Shown one piece after another: positions 55,486 through 64,000 of a DNA stretch of 64,000 nt. Positions within the stretch are counted from its first letter, which is position 1; every line of letters begins with the position of its first letter. The notes under the pieces were generated by a model that was not told the origin of the DNA, made no database searches, and saw only the letters and a program-made list of their open reading frames with translations. The stretch covers positions 5,766,001-5,830,000 of the forward strand of contig NZ_JAZHRV010000001.1 in assembly GCF_036924595.1 (NCBI RefSeq). The letters are read 5' to 3'. The position numbers were made by a program, and so were the translations under genes. This stretch comes from Bradyrhizobium algeriense (GTDB lineage Bacteria; Pseudomonadota; Alphaproteobacteria; Rhizobiales; Xanthobacteraceae).

Positions 55486-56391
55486 GTGCGGCGGCTGCTC
55501 TTTCTCAACGGTATCAAGGCGTTCGAGGCTGCCGCCAGGACCGGCAGCTTTGCCGCCGCCGGCACTGAGCTCAACGTATCCGCCGCCGCGGTCAGCCGGA
55601 TGGTGCATCTGCTGGAAGAGCGGCTGGGGGTGGCGCTGTTCGAGCGCAAGGCCAACCGCCTCGCCACCACGGCGGCGGGCCGCGCCTACCAGAGCGGGCT
55701 GACGCCGATCTTCGATGCGCTGGCGAGCCTGACCGCGCAGGTCACCGTCCCCTCCAGCGTGCGCGTGCTGACCATCGGGGTCGGTCCCACCTTTGCGATG
55801 AAATGGCTGATCCCGCGGCTGGCGGATTTTCGCAAACAGGAGCCGGATATCGACGTCCGCATCACCACCGGCGGCGCCGCGGTGCCGTTCGGCGAGGACT
55901 GGAGCTGCGGCATCAAGCTCGGCGACGGCGAATGGCCCGGCCTGATCGCCGAGCCATTATTTGCCGCCGACCTGCTGCCGGTGTGCGCGCCGCGCCTTGC
56001 CAGTCAGCTCAAACGCCCCGGCGACCTGAAGGGGCCGACGCTGCTGCGGGTGGCACATTCGCCCGACGATTGGCCGTCATGGCTCGAGGCCGCCGGCACG
56101 GCCCGCATCACCGCCCGCGGGCCGGAGTTCGAATTTTACGGCCAGGCGCTGCAGGCCGCCGTCGACGGCCTCGGCATCGCCATGGGTATCCGCCCCTATA
56201 TCGACGACGACCTCGCCGCCGGCCGGCTGGTCGCGCCATTCGCGTTAAGCGTGCCGAAAGGCATGCGCTGGTATCTGGTGTATCGCGGTTTCAGCACCGC
56301 CCAGCGCGATTTCGCTGCGTTCCGGCGCTGGATTGTCCGCGCCGCGGCGGAGCCCGCCACACGCCGCAGGGGCCACAGACATGCCGGATGA
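55486..56391 (+). CDS. LysR-type transcriptional regulator, GcvA-like
   Basis: Regulator of 301 residues. The N-terminal HTH is LNGIKAFEAAARTGSFAAAGTELNVSAAAVSRMVHLLEERLGVALFER, and a periplasmic-binding-protein-like effector domain follows. The GTG at 55486 has GAGGG 5 bases upstream and begins the fold; the frame runs to 55429. GcvA-type LysR proteins resemble this in the PSSVRVLTIGVGPTFAMKWLIPRL segment. It overlaps the following monooxygenase gene by 11 bases, suggesting it controls that gene or the operon. The effector is unknown. Confidence 0.9.
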   Translation: MRRLLFLNGIKAFEAAARTGSFAAAGTELNVSAAAVSRMVHLLEERLGVALFERKANRLATTAAGRAYQSGLTPIFDALASLTAQVTVPSSVRVLTIGVGPTFAMKWLIPRLADFRKQEPDIDVRITTGGAAVPFGEDWSCGIKLGDGEWPGLIAEPLFAADLLPVCAPRLASQLKRPGDLKGPTLLRVAHSPDDWPSWLEAAGTARITARGPEFEFYGQALQAAVDGLGIAMGIRPYIDDDLAAGRLVAPFALSVPKGMRWYLVYRGFSTAQRDFAAFRRWIVRAAAEPATRRRGHRHAG

Positions 56392-57604
56392 AAAGATCGA
56401 GACGCTGGTGATCGGCGGCGGCCAGGCTGGCCTCGTGATGAGCCACCGGCTGAAAGAGCGCGGGCTTTCGCACCTCGTGCTCGAACGCCACCGGATCACC
56501 GAACGCTGGCGCAGCGAACGCTGGGACGGGCTGAAATTCCAGTTTCCCAACTGGTCGGTGCGGTTGCCGGATTTTCCGTTTCCGCACAGCGATCCGGATG
56601 GCTTTGCAAACACGGACGACATCATCAAATTCATCGAGGCCTATGCAAAATTCGTCAGCCCCCCGATTCGCTGCGGCGTCGCGGTGACGCGGCTGTCGCG
56701 GCGTGACGGCGCGGGTTTCATCGCCGAAACCACTGGCGGCACGATCACGGCGGATAATGTCGTGATCGCCACCGGTCCCTATCAGCGCAACCTCGTCCCG
56801 GACATGCTGCGCGATCATCCCGTGTTCCAGGTCCATGCCGCCGACTACAGGAATCCCGGACAGCTTCCGCCGGGCGCGGTGCTGGTGGCCGGCGCCGGCG
56901 CGTCGGGCGCGCAGATCGCCGAGGAATTGCTGCAGGCCGGCCGCCGCGTCTACCTCTCGATCGGACGGCACCGCCGCCTGCCGCGCCGCTACCGCGGCCG
57001 CGACCTGATCTGGTGGCTCGCCGAGATGCGCCTCGATCAGGTCTCGCCGGAGGAGCGTGGGCCCGCGCGCCTGGGCCCTGTCATTTCCGGCGCCTATGGC
57101 GGCCGCACCATCGATTTCCGCAACTTCGCCGCCGACGGCATGATCCTGGTGGGACGCATCGAGGCGGCGCATCGCGGCGTGATCGAGATTGCACCCGGCC
57201 TTGCCGAAAGCATGACCGATGGCGATCTTGTCTACACCACCTTCCTCGATACGGTGGACGCATATGTGAAACGGCGCCGCATGGAGCTGCCCGAAGACCC
57301 CGACGCCCGCGCGACGTTCGCCGACCCGCCTTGCGTCACCGCGCCGCTCACGCATCTCGACCTCGCCGCCGAAGGCATCTCCGCGGTGATCTGGGCCACC
57401 GGCTACGGCGTCGATTTCAGCTGGATCGATCTCCCCGTTCTGGACGCGCGCGGCGAAGCGGTCCATCGCTACGGCATCTCGGCGATGCCGGGCCTGTATT
57501 TCCTCGGCCTGCAATGGCTGTCGAAGATGAACTCCTCGTTCCTGTCGGGCGTCGGCGACGACGCCGTGGTGCTCGCCGATCATATTTTGGCGCGGCGCCT
57601 CTAA
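56381..57604 (+). CDS. Flavin-containing monooxygenase / FAD-NAD(P) oxidoreductase
   Basis: Flavoprotein of 407 residues. The N-terminal FAD motif is TLVIGGGQAGLVMSHRL (GxGxxG), and the NADPH motif is VLVAGAGASGAQIAEEL near residue 170. LVLERHRITERWRSERWDGLKFQFPNWS is typical of small flavin monooxygenases acting on soft nucleophiles. The ATG at 56381 lies inside the end of the LysR gene (11-base overlap), so the two are coupled. Likely oxidises an amine or sulfur compound; the substrate is unknown. Confidence 0.9.
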   Translation: MPDEKIETLVIGGGQAGLVMSHRLKERGLSHLVLERHRITERWRSERWDGLKFQFPNWSVRLPDFPFPHSDPDGFANTDDIIKFIEAYAKFVSPPIRCGVAVTRLSRRDGAGFIAETTGGTITADNVVIATGPYQRNLVPDMLRDHPVFQVHAADYRNPGQLPPGAVLVAGAGASGAQIAEELLQAGRRVYLSIGRHRRLPRRYRGRDLIWWLAEMRLDQVSPEERGPARLGPVISGAYGGRTIDFRNFAADGMILVGRIEAAHRGVIEIAPGLAESMTDGDLVYTTFLDTVDAYVKRRRMELPEDPDARATFADPPCVTAPLTHLDLAAEGISAVIWATGYGVDFSWIDLPVLDARGEAVHRYGISAMPGLYFLGLQWLSKMNSSFLSGVGDDAVVLADHILARRL

Positions 57605-57740
57605 CCTCGCCCCGCTTGCGGGAGAGGGAGTCGATCGCATCCGGGGAACGCCAAAAAATCCAGGACATGTGAACCCGTTCACATTTGCCTTTGCCGGACC
57701 ATGCTGTTCTCGTCCCATGGGCAATTCCGGGGGACACGCC

Positions 57741-57953
57741 ATGATCTATGGTGGCTTTGAAATTCAGTCGTTCGAAGCAGGGAGAGGGCTATGGCACGCC
57801 AGGATTCAACGGGCCGACCAGGAGCCGGTGGTGATCGACGGGATGGCGTTTCCGACGCTCGAAGTCGGTTTCGCGTGGTCAGATCCGGAAGCGGCGATTG
57901 CGGACGCGAAAGCCCATATCGATCGTTTCAAGCCGCGGTTCGCGAATCCCTAA
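57741..57953 (+). CDS. Small hypothetical protein
   Basis: Protein of 70 residues starting MIYGGFEIQSFEAGRGLWHARIQRAD. GGGGGA lies 6 bases upstream of the ATG at 57741, so translation is likely. VVIDGMAFPTLEVGFAWSDPEAAIADAKAHIDRF resembles short rhizobial beta-beta-alpha orphans whose role is not known. The frame extends upstream to 57669, but the ribosome site favours the shorter form. Confidence 0.7.
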   Translation: MIYGGFEIQSFEAGRGLWHARIQRADQEPVVIDGMAFPTLEVGFAWSDPEAAIADAKAHIDRFKPRFANP

Positions 57954-58009
57954 GCACCGCCGGCGGAATCTCCCTACCCCTTCCCGAACAGACCCTGCAG
58001 GCGACGCCG

Positions 58010-58165
58010 GTGCTCTCGAACTGCCCGGATTGCAGCGCCTCGCTGGCCGTGCTGAGCATCATCCCCGGCCGCGCCAGCGCCGAATACTGGACCATGCGAT
58101 GCATCCGCTGCGGCGGGATTCATCTGGATATTGTCAAAACCCCGACGGCCCCGCTGACGGCGTAA
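58010..58165 (+). CDS. Small zinc-ribbon-like protein
   Basis: The reading frame encodes two CxxC motifs: NCPDCSASLAVLSIIPGR and MRCIRCGGIHLDIVKT. These are spaced as in a zinc ribbon. No ATG lies nearby; the GTG at 58010 gives 51 residues. The frame runs upstream to 57791 through the preceding gene, which is probably shadow. A CTG at 57990 is another candidate start. The protein is likely real, its start uncertain and its function unknown. Confidence 0.5.
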   Translation: MLSNCPDCSASLAVLSIIPGRASAEYWTMRCIRCGGIHLDIVKTPTAPLTA

Positions 58166-58278
58166 GGCGCGGCGGTTCCAAATCGGCTTGCTGACATCTG
58201 CTGACATAACGACGTGCAGCATCGCGCGCGAGGCCGTTTGCCCTTTTCTCGCTGGCTGACTCATCCCATATTCGCCGC

Positions 58279-61263
58279 ATGGCGAAGAAACCCGACAGCC
58301 CCAAAAAGCCCGGCAAAACCCCGAAATCCAAAGCCCACCGGCCGGACGTGCAGCCGATCGGGCCGGCGCTCGCGGAACTGCTCAATCCCGCGATCAACCG
58401 CGGCGATGCCGGCATGGGCTCGGGCACCGGCCTGCAGCCGCCGCCGGACAATTCGTGGGACCGCCGCGCCGGCGGCGAGGCCGCAGCGCATCGCGCGCGC
58501 GCTTCGACCAAAGGGACGAGCGATGACGTCGCGAAACGCGATGCGTCCAGCCAAGGTCTCGAAGAGGCCCCGCAAGCCAATTACGGCACCTCGGCGACCA
58601 TCCCGACGCTCGCGACGCTCGACCCCGAACTCGCGCGCCAGCTCGGCCTGCCCACCGCGGAAGACGACGACGAAGCCCTCGCCCGTCCGCCGCGCAACAA
58701 GATGGAGGCGCTCGGCGTCAAGGCGACCGCCGACGCGCTGGAAAACCTGATCCGCGACGGCCGCCCGGAATTCAAGGGCGATGGCGGCCAGCTCAAGGTC
58801 TGGACGCCGCATCGGCCGCCGCGCCCGGAAAAATCCGAAGGCGGCGTCCGCTTCGAGATCAAATCCGAATACGAGCCGAAGGGCGACCAGCCGACCGCGA
58901 TCGCCGAACTGGTCGAAGGCATCAACCGCAACGACCGCACGCAGGTGCTGCTCGGCGTCACCGGCTCGGGCAAGACCTACACCATGGCCAAGGTGATCGA
59001 GGCCACGCAACGCCCCGCCATCATCCTGGCGCCGAACAAGACGCTAGCCGCCCAGCTCTATGGCGAGTTCAAGAGCTTCTTCCCCGACAACGCGGTGGAG
59101 TATTTCGTCAGCTATTACGACTACTACCAGCCGGAAGCCTACGTCCCGCGCACCGACACCTACATCGAAAAAGACTCGTCCATCAACGAGCAGATCGACC
59201 GCATGCGCCACTCGGCGACGCGCGCGCTCCTGGAGCGCGACGACGTCATCATCGTGGCTTCGGTCTCCTGCATCTACGGTATCGGCTCGGTTGAGACCTA
59301 TACCGCGATGACATTTGCCCTGAAGAAGGGCGAGCGCATCGACCAGCGGCAGTTGATCGCCGACCTCGTCGCCCTGCAATACAAGCGCACCCAGGCTGAC
59401 TTTACCCGCGGCACCTTTCGCGTCCGTGGCGACGTCATCGACATCTTCCCGGCGCACTATGAGGACCGCGCCTGGCGCGTGAACCTGTTCGGCGACACCG
59501 TGGAAAATATAGAAGAATTCGATCCGCTCACCGGCCACAAGCAGGACGATCTCGAATTCATCAAGATCTACGCCAACTCGCACTATGTGACGCCGCGCCC
59601 AACGCTGGTGCAGGCGATCAAGTCGATCAAGAGCGAATTGAAGATGCGGCTCGACGAACTCAACAACCAGGGCCGCCTGCTGGAAGCGCAGCGGCTGGAA
59701 CAGCGCACCACCTTCGATCTCGAAATGATGGAGGCGACCGGAAGCTGCGCCGGCATCGAAAACTATTCGCGCTACCTCACCGGCCGCCGGCCCGGCGAGC
59801 CGCCGCCGACGCTGTTCGAATACGTGCCCGACAATGCGCTGGTGTTCGCCGACGAAAGCCATGTCACCGTGCCGCAGATCGGCGGCATGTTCAAAGGCGA
59901 CTTCCGGCGCAAGGCGACGCTCGCCGAATACGGTTTCCGCCTGCCCTCCTGCATGGACAACCGTCCGCTGCGGTTCGAGGAATGGGACATGATGCGTCCG
60001 CAATCGGTCGCGGTGTCCGCGACCCCGAGCGGCTGGGAGCTGAACGAAAGCGGCGGCGTGTTTGTCGAGCAGGTGATCCGCCCGACCGGCCTGATCGATC
60101 CTCCCGTGCACATCCGCCCGGCGCGCACGCAGGTGGACGATCTCGTCGGCGAAGTCCGCGCCACTGCTGCAGCCGGCTACCGCTCGCTGGTCACGGTGCT
60201 GACAAAACGGATGGCGGAAGACCTCACGGAATATTTGCACGAGCAGGGCATTCGCGTGCGCTACATGCACAGTGATATCGACACCATCGAGCGCATCGAG
60301 ATCATCCGCGACCTTCGCCTCGGCGCGTTCGACGCGCTGGTCGGCATCAACCTCTTGCGCGAAGGTCTCGACATTCCCGAATGCGCGCTGGTCGCGATCC
60401 TCGATGCCGACAAGGAAGGCTTTCTGCGCAGCGAGACCTCGCTGATCCAGACCATCGGCCGCGCCGCGCGCAACGTCGACGGCAAGGTGATCCTCTATGC
60501 CGACCAGATGACCGGCTCGATGGAGCGCGCCATTGCCGAGACCGACCGCCGCCGCGAGAAGCAGGTCGAGTACAACACCGCGCACGGCATCACGCCGGAG
60601 AGCATCAAGAAGTCGATCGGCGACATCATGAACAGCGTCTACGAGCGCGACCACGTGCTGGTCGAGATCGGCGACGGCGGCATGGCCGACGACGTCATCT
60701 CCATCGGCCACAATTTCGAGGCTGTTCTCTCCGACCTCGAAACGAGAATGCGCGAAGCCGCCGCCGATTTGAATTTTGAGGAAGCCGCCAGACTCCGTGA
60801 CGAAGTCAAGCGCCTCCGTGCCACGGAGATGGCCGTGGTGGACGATCCCACCATCAAGCAGCGCGGTGTCGCCGCCAAAGCGGGTGCTTATGCGGGCACC
60901 AGGAAATACGGCGATGCGGCGAATTTGCCGACGTCAGCGATGAAGAAGCGCGGCGGCGCCTCTTCTTCACCCTCCCCTGGAGGGGGAGGGTCGCGCGCCG
61001 CAGGCGCGCGGGGCGGGGTGAAATCTCTCGGCAGCGGCGGTCCCTCGACCTCGCGCGTCCACAAACCCCACCTGGACGAAATGCACACACCGGAATCCCT
61101 GCCCTACCGCCCCGGCGGCGCCAAACCGCGCAAGCCCGAGTCCGGCGGCGGCAGCAAAATCTTCCAGCCAACTGACTCGCGCCAGTCCGGCCCAGAGTTC
61201 GGCCCCGCCCCGCGATCGAGCGGCGGCGCGCCGGGACATCGCGGCGGGTGGAAGAAGAGGTAA
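58279..61263 (+). CDS. uvrB: UvrABC excinuclease subunit B with long extra termini
   Basis: Nucleotide excision repair helicase-like protein that loads on damaged DNA after UvrA. At 994 residues it is much longer than the usual 670-700. A polar, Pro/Lys-rich N-terminal extension of about 190 residues precedes the core. The core has Walker [11 protein letters not shown] (near 226), the damage-inserting beta-hairpin [12 protein letters not shown] (near 280), helicase motifs through QTIGRAARN and a UVR domain ([19 protein letters not shown], near 830-850) that contacts UvrC. The last about 140 residues are low-complexity and include a translated palindromic repeat. The LexA box GTTC-N7-GTTC was not found upstream. 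Confidence 0.95.
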   Translation: MAKKPDSPKKPGKTPKSKAHRPDVQPIGPALAELLNPAINRGDAGMGSGTGLQPPPDNSWDRRAGGEAAAHRARASTKGTSDDVAKRDASSQGLEEAPQANYGTSATIPTLATLDPELARQLGLPTAEDDDEALARPPRNKMEALGVKATADALENLIRDGRPEFKGDGGQLKVWTPHRPPRPEKSEGGVRFEIKSEYEPKGDQPTAIAELVEGINRNDRTQVLLGVTGSGKTYTMAKVIEATQRPAIILAPNKTLAAQLYGEFKSFFPDNAVEYFVSYYDYYQPEAYVPRTDTYIEKDSSINEQIDRMRHSATRALLERDDVIIVASVSCIYGIGSVETYTAMTFALKKGERIDQRQLIADLVALQYKRTQADFTRGTFRVRGDVIDIFPAHYEDRAWRVNLFGDTVENIEEFDPLTGHKQDDLEFIKIYANSHYVTPRPTLVQAIKSIKSELKMRLDELNNQGRLLEAQRLEQRTTFDLEMMEATGSCAGIENYSRYLTGRRPGEPPPTLFEYVPDNALVFADESHVTVPQIGGMFKGDFRRKATLAEYGFRLPSCMDNRPLRFEEWDMMRPQSVAVSATPSGWELNESGGVFVEQVIRPTGLIDPPVHIRPARTQVDDLVGEVRATAAAGYRSLVTVLTKRMAEDLTEYLHEQGIRVRYMHSDIDTIERIEIIRDLRLGAFDALVGINLLREGLDIPECALVAILDADKEGFLRSETSLIQTIGRAARNVDGKVILYADQMTGSMERAIAETDRRREKQVEYNTAHGITPESIKKSIGDIMNSVYERDHVLVEIGDGGMADDVISIGHNFEAVLSDLETRMREAAADLNFEEAARLRDEVKRLRATEMAVVDDPTIKQRGVAAKAGAYAGTRKYGDAANLPTSAMKKRGGASSSPSPGGGGSRAAGARGGVKSLGSGGPSTSRVHKPHLDEMHTPESLPYRPGGAKPRKPESGGGSKIFQPTDSRQSGPEFGPAPRSSGGAPGHRGGWKKR
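60968..61023. repeat. Palindromic repeat translated inside the uvrB 3' end
   Basis: CACCCTCCCCTGGAGGGGG, then GAGGGTCG, then a GCGCGCCGCAGGCGCGC hairpin and GGGGCGGGGTGA. It matches the left half of the serC-serA element at 15666. It is read in frame as [19 protein letters not shown]. Confidence 0.7.
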
Positions 61264-61605
61264 GCTGCTGTCCGCAGGGCGTGTACCCACAAATCCGGTC
61301 GCGTCACCCACCGAACGTAGCTCTAAGAGAATGCTTGTCGTGTACTGCCAAACAGTGGCGGCGATCATGAAACGCGAAAGTACATCGCGAAGAAGCTGTT
61401 TCAAGCTGCAACAAAGGCGAAAGGACGCTTGGCGCGCTAGACTAGCTAGAAGCTGTTGCGCGACGCGCGTTGCAGGAACTGTCGCATCGAAAGTCGGCTT
61501 GAGAACAATCTAGCGCTTCTTCGGCCTGATAAGCTGGTCATGGACGTTCTTCGCCTGGAGCTCGTTCTTTGCATCGGCGACAGGCTTCGGATCGAGGAGA
61601 ATGCC
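61264..61605. other. 342-base region between uvrB and a small gene
   Basis: No confident gene. A minus-strand frame ending at 61510 reads LLDPKPVADAKNELQAKNVHD then QLIRPKKR before its stop and looks coding-like. Its N terminus would run through the plus-strand gene at 61606, so it may be a gene tail left by rearrangement. GAGGAG at 61594-61599 belongs to the next gene. Confidence 0.45.
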
Positions 61606-61794
61606 ATGCCCGAAGCACAAAGCGACATTGACTATACAGTTGATATCCGCAGACACGAGACGACATTCCGTGCGAATACTGCCAAGGGAGAGGAATTCCT
61701 CGGCGGCGTTGACCTCACCATGTCCAATGAGGAAGCACATACATTCATACAGGATGCCCGGGCGGCAGGGCTGACGGTCAAACCGTTTTTCTAA
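61606..61794 (+). CDS. Small hypothetical protein
   Basis: Protein of 62 residues. The ATG at 61606 follows GAGGAG with a 6-base gap, a strong ribosome site. The sequence MPEAQSDIDYTVDIRRHETTF and FLGGVDLTMSNEEAHTFIQDARAAGLTVKPFF suggests a beta-hairpin followed by a helix. No domain is recognised. It stands alone. Confidence 0.65.
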   Translation: MPEAQSDIDYTVDIRRHETTFRANTAKGEEFLGGVDLTMSNEEAHTFIQDARAAGLTVKPFF

Positions 61795-61953
61795 CGACTT
61801 CGCAACCCCAATCAAATCATCCACTCATCAGATGAATGGCATAGGATGATCGCGGACGACCAAACCATCCGCTGGCTGTGGTGTCGCTTGGATCGCGATA
61901 CTGCCGGCCGTTTGACGTAACGTGCGTGGAGGATATATCACGAGGGGTACGGG

Positions 61954-62130
61954 CTAATAGGTTAGGACAAGCAGGCGTTGCACAATCGCGCCTAAGCAAA
62001 CGAGCACCACCAGCAATTTGAGGAGGTTTGCCAATCGGCCGTCGGTAGCAAACTTGTCGATGGCCCAAAAACAGATTGCGCCCACGACCACAATGATCAG
62101 AACGCCAATTAGAACTGAAATGATCGCCAT
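61954..62130 (-). CDS. Small two-helix membrane protein
   Basis: Protein of 58 residues. The first helix is MAIISVLIGVLIIVVVGAIC, a loop FWAIDKFATDGRLANLLK follows, then a second helix LLVVLVCLGAIVQRLLVL. The FWAIDKF..DGRLANLLK loop is typical of a small conserved membrane protein family in rhizobia. AGGA lies 7 bases upstream of the ATG at 62130. The function is unknown. Codon and residue pattern support a real gene despite the short length. Confidence 0.72.
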   Translation of the reverse strand: MAIISVLIGVLIIVVVGAICFWAIDKFATDGRLANLLKLLVVLVCLGAIVQRLLVLTY

Positions 62131-62261
62131 GAGTTATCCTTGGACTTGCTGCTGCCGGGTGCAGCATCCCGAGGCACCGGCCGGGCGTCAAGGGCAAGTC
62201 GTGCTAGTTTCGTTGAATTGAGGCTACAAATTCGGGAGCTCCCGCTGGCTGGCTCGTGCCA

Positions 62262-62513
62262 TCAGTTATCCATCAGCGTGCCGATAAGCCTTAGTAGCGC
62301 CTGGTGCTCTGGGCCGTTTGCACCGTCTCGGAGGAATTTGCCGATATCCGTGTGGAGATTTGTCCGCCAGAGCTCACGTTTGGCTCGTGTTTCACGACCG
62401 GCAACTTCGACGCCGGATCGCGCGTCCACAGCCAAGCGTCGCCATTGCTGCTTTGGTACAAAAGTCGCATACCACTTAATCGAGAGATCGCGCCGCGCGG
62501 TTCCTGATTTCAC
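62262..62513 (-). CDS. Possible small protein (weak support)
   Basis: An open frame of 83 residues from a GTG at 62513: KSGTARRDLSIKWYATFVPKQQWRRLAVDA, in overlapping parts DLSIKWYATFVPKQQWRR and GKFLRDGANGPEHQALLRLIG. The codon pattern is consistent with coding DNA, but no good ribosome site and no family are seen. The frame runs upstream to 62618. The rest of 62131-62624 holds nothing else recognisable. Confidence 0.35.
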   Translation of the reverse strand: MKSGTARRDLSIKWYATFVPKQQWRRLAVDARSGVEVAGRETRAKRELWRTNLHTDIGKFLRDGANGPEHQALLRLIGTLMDN

Positions 62514-62624
62514 ATAGCACCGTCGTGTTGACCTGCCGCAAGCGGCGGAATGGCGCCTTTCCACTCGCGCACGGCCTGCGGAACTTGAGATAACACTGAA
62601 AGCGGATGGGGGTCGCACGGTCAG

Positions 62625-63842
62625 TTAGGGAGATCGTGCATTTCCAAGGGTTTGGAACAGCGTTTGTCGCCACCAATCGCTTTCGATCTGATCGAGCACG
62701 GCGAGATCGAGCATTGGCCGCAAGGTACTGCCCTTCGGCAGCACGATTGCATAGCTCTCGCTGCTGAAGCTGGTGTCGACAATACGAACCGAGGCCGAGA
62801 AATCCTTCCGGACGGTCCAGGTCAGAAGCGGTTTGTCATGGACGAAGGCATCGATCGCGCCGCGGCTCAATGCAGATAGGCCGCTTTGAGGGTCCGGAAA
62901 TGCTCGAAAGGAAAGTTGCTGACGAGTTAGGTAGTCGGTTGTCGCAGAGTTCGCGACGGCGCCGACGCGCACGGATCGTAAGTCGTTGAAGCCGTGAACG
63001 GCGCCTTCGAGCCCTCGGCGCGTGAGGGTGGAGGTGATACCTGCGGTGAACACGGCTATGGCGATGACGGAAGCGATCATCCACCCGGTTGCGACGATTC
63101 GCCCTGGAAGAGTTGCCGGCGCATTCTGAGCAGCTCCCGCCTGTGTCATGGCGATAGTCGACCACCAGAAGCTGGAGCCGAGCCCCTTGGCTCCTCCGCC
63201 GAAATGTTCCGTTTTCCGGCGTTCCAGTAGCCAAATGAGGAAGCCGACCGCCATCGCAAAACAAAGCAGTACCGCGACAGCCTGGAAGAAGCCGAAGGAA
63301 AGAAGTGCCCGCCCGATCGATACCCAGGCGCTTTCATTGATGGGCACCGCAATCCCAAGTCCGGTGTTGTAGAAGGGTTGCGTAAAATCGACGCTGCGTG
63401 CGCGCCCAGCGGTCACAGTTACTGCCGCGACACCGGCGTCAAGGGTGCCCTTCGCGACGTCATCCAGCAGATCCTGCACGTTCTGGGTCTCGACCAAGCG
63501 AAAGCGCAGATGCGCTCCAGCAGCGATTTTTCTCCAAAGTTCGATGCTGATACCGCCCCAGCTCCCATCCGGCTGCTTCATCGCGAAGGGCGGGGCCTCC
63601 TTGGTCGCCACTACCAATTCTCTGTCAGGGACTGTGCCTTGGGCTCGAACGGCGTTGCAGTCGAGCGCAAGCACCGCCAGCGACAGAACGCATAGCAGGA
63701 GCGGTCGAACTGACGAAATCGCTGGTTTGCCTTGAGAGGCCCGATCTCGCCGCGCTAAACGGCTAAGGGCTTCCGGAGCGAAATCCAGCCCGTCAGAAGC
63801 GCCACGGTGCGGGACTGCCGGAGATTCCTCGAACGAACTCAT
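62625..63842 (-). CDS. Ionotropic glutamate receptor-like (GluR0-type) membrane protein
   Basis: Protein of 405 residues. A leader or membrane segment is at 44-67. A solute-binding (SBP_bac_3-like) lobe spans about 74-170 (LVVATKEAPPFAMKQPDGSWGG). A two-helix pore module follows: M1 at 182-207, pore loop 220-237 and the next helix 248-274 (GWMIASVIAIAVFTAGITSTLT). The second lobe runs from about 285 to the end. This is the layout of GluR0-type ligand-gated channels. The filter position reads TQAGA (233-237) instead of TVGYG. The ATG at 63842 is chosen with AAGG upstream. Confidence 0.8.
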   Translation of the reverse strand: MSSFEESPAVPHRGASDGLDFAPEALSRLARRDRASQGKPAISSVRPLLLCVLSLAVLALDCNAVRAQGTVPDRELVVATKEAPPFAMKQPDGSWGGISIELWRKIAAGAHLRFRLVETQNVQDLLDDVAKGTLDAGVAAVTVTAGRARSVDFTQPFYNTGLGIAVPINESAWVSIGRALLSFGFFQAVAVLLCFAMAVGFLIWLLERRKTEHFGGGAKGLGSSFWWSTIAMTQAGAAQNAPATLPGRIVATGWMIASVIAIAVFTAGITSTLTRRGLEGAVHGFNDLRSVRVGAVANSATTDYLTRQQLSFRAFPDPQSGLSALSRGAIDAFVHDKPLLTWTVRKDFSASVRIVDTSFSSESYAIVLPKGSTLRPMLDLAVLDQIESDWWRQTLFQTLGNARSP

Positions 63843-64000
63843 AGCGGACCTTAACTTAATACGTATTGGAGATCGGCCGACGGAAGCATTGCTATTTGGC
63901 GGCATTTCGTCATCAGGCGGAGCGCCGACCAGTTCGGCCCGATGCGGAACCGACGCGCCGGAACGAGGTCAAGCTTTCGAGAAGCGGTGACGCGGTGAAT

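Noticed and set aside
56291..57742. 483-codon minus-strand frame opposite the flavin monooxygenase
   Set aside because: A shadow of a gene with clear FAD and NADPH motifs.
58166..58278. LexA box upstream of uvrB
   Set aside because: Only one GTTC half-site (in GGTTCC) is present; the second GTTC of the alphaproteobacterial GTTC-N7-GTTC box is missing.
59044..60711. 555-codon minus-strand frame opposite uvrB
   Set aside because: A shadow of the uvrB coding sequence; no domain or start site.

Overview
The window is a high-GC alphaproteobacterial chromosome segment that most resembles Bradyrhizobium or a close relative. The evidence is the HmuP/HmuQ/HutX-type heme locus, DUF992 and 'AADMPxxP' outer-membrane proteins, FixK2-, CtrA- and PHO-box-like sites, and dispersed palindromic repeats of a kind common in that group. 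No rRNA, tRNA, CRISPR array or insertion sequence was found. The species is an inference from gene content; no search was run.

Layout. 1-1751: two sugar-type ABC permeases, the first cut by the window edge. 1762-10548: a complete heme acquisition locus. hmuR-hmuQ-hutX-exbB-exbD-tonB runs leftward, hmuP-hmuT-hmuU-hmuV runs rightward, and a palindromic operator lies between them. Together they encode the outer-membrane heme receptor, its energising complex, the periplasmic carrier, the inner-membrane ABC importer, a heme-degrading enzyme, a cytosolic heme carrier and the regulator HmuP. 10.6-17 kb: a phytase-like esterase behind a PHO-box-like repeat, a DUF4139 protein and the serC-serA serine pathway. 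17-23.6 kb: small housekeeping and envelope genes, an Fsr-like exporter and glmM. 24-30.5 kb: lldD, a glycine-rich secreted protein with a FixK2/FNR-like box, a tandem pair of paralogous periplasmic proteins, aroE and an EF-G-like GTPase.

30.7-33.1 kb is a rearranged patch. A frameshifted alpha/beta hydrolase lies between an intact DUF992 gene and a shrunken copy of that gene's 3' end, and a second DUF992 paralog follows. 33.3-41.4 kb holds an aminotransferase, a GST, a PQQ-type sugar dehydrogenase, a YefM-YoeB toxin-antitoxin pair with a recognisable operator, a PAS protein and an aldo/keto reductase. 41.6-49.4 kb holds a DUF559 nuclease-like protein, a DUF1800-DUF1501 operon, HAD, VOC and GST genes and a large animal-type heme peroxidase.

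49.9-54.5 kb looks like accessory DNA: an SDR, a phage-like small protein, a GST, a LuxR regulator that has lost its N-terminal half, a small secreted protein divergent from it, and a gene with an apparent +1 frameshift behind a CtrA-like site. 54.5-64 kb returns to a core-like layout: a TSUP exporter, a LysR-monooxygenase pair, and uvrB carrying a palindromic repeat translated in frame. It ends with small genes and an ionotropic-glutamate-receptor-like protein whose pore lacks the K+ selectivity filter.

No wholly new multi-gene system could be proven. The best leads are the DUF992/hydrolase rearrangement, the truncated LuxR with its neighbour, the receptor-channel with a divergent filter, and several regulatory sites that link genes to iron, phosphate, oxygen and cell-cycle control.
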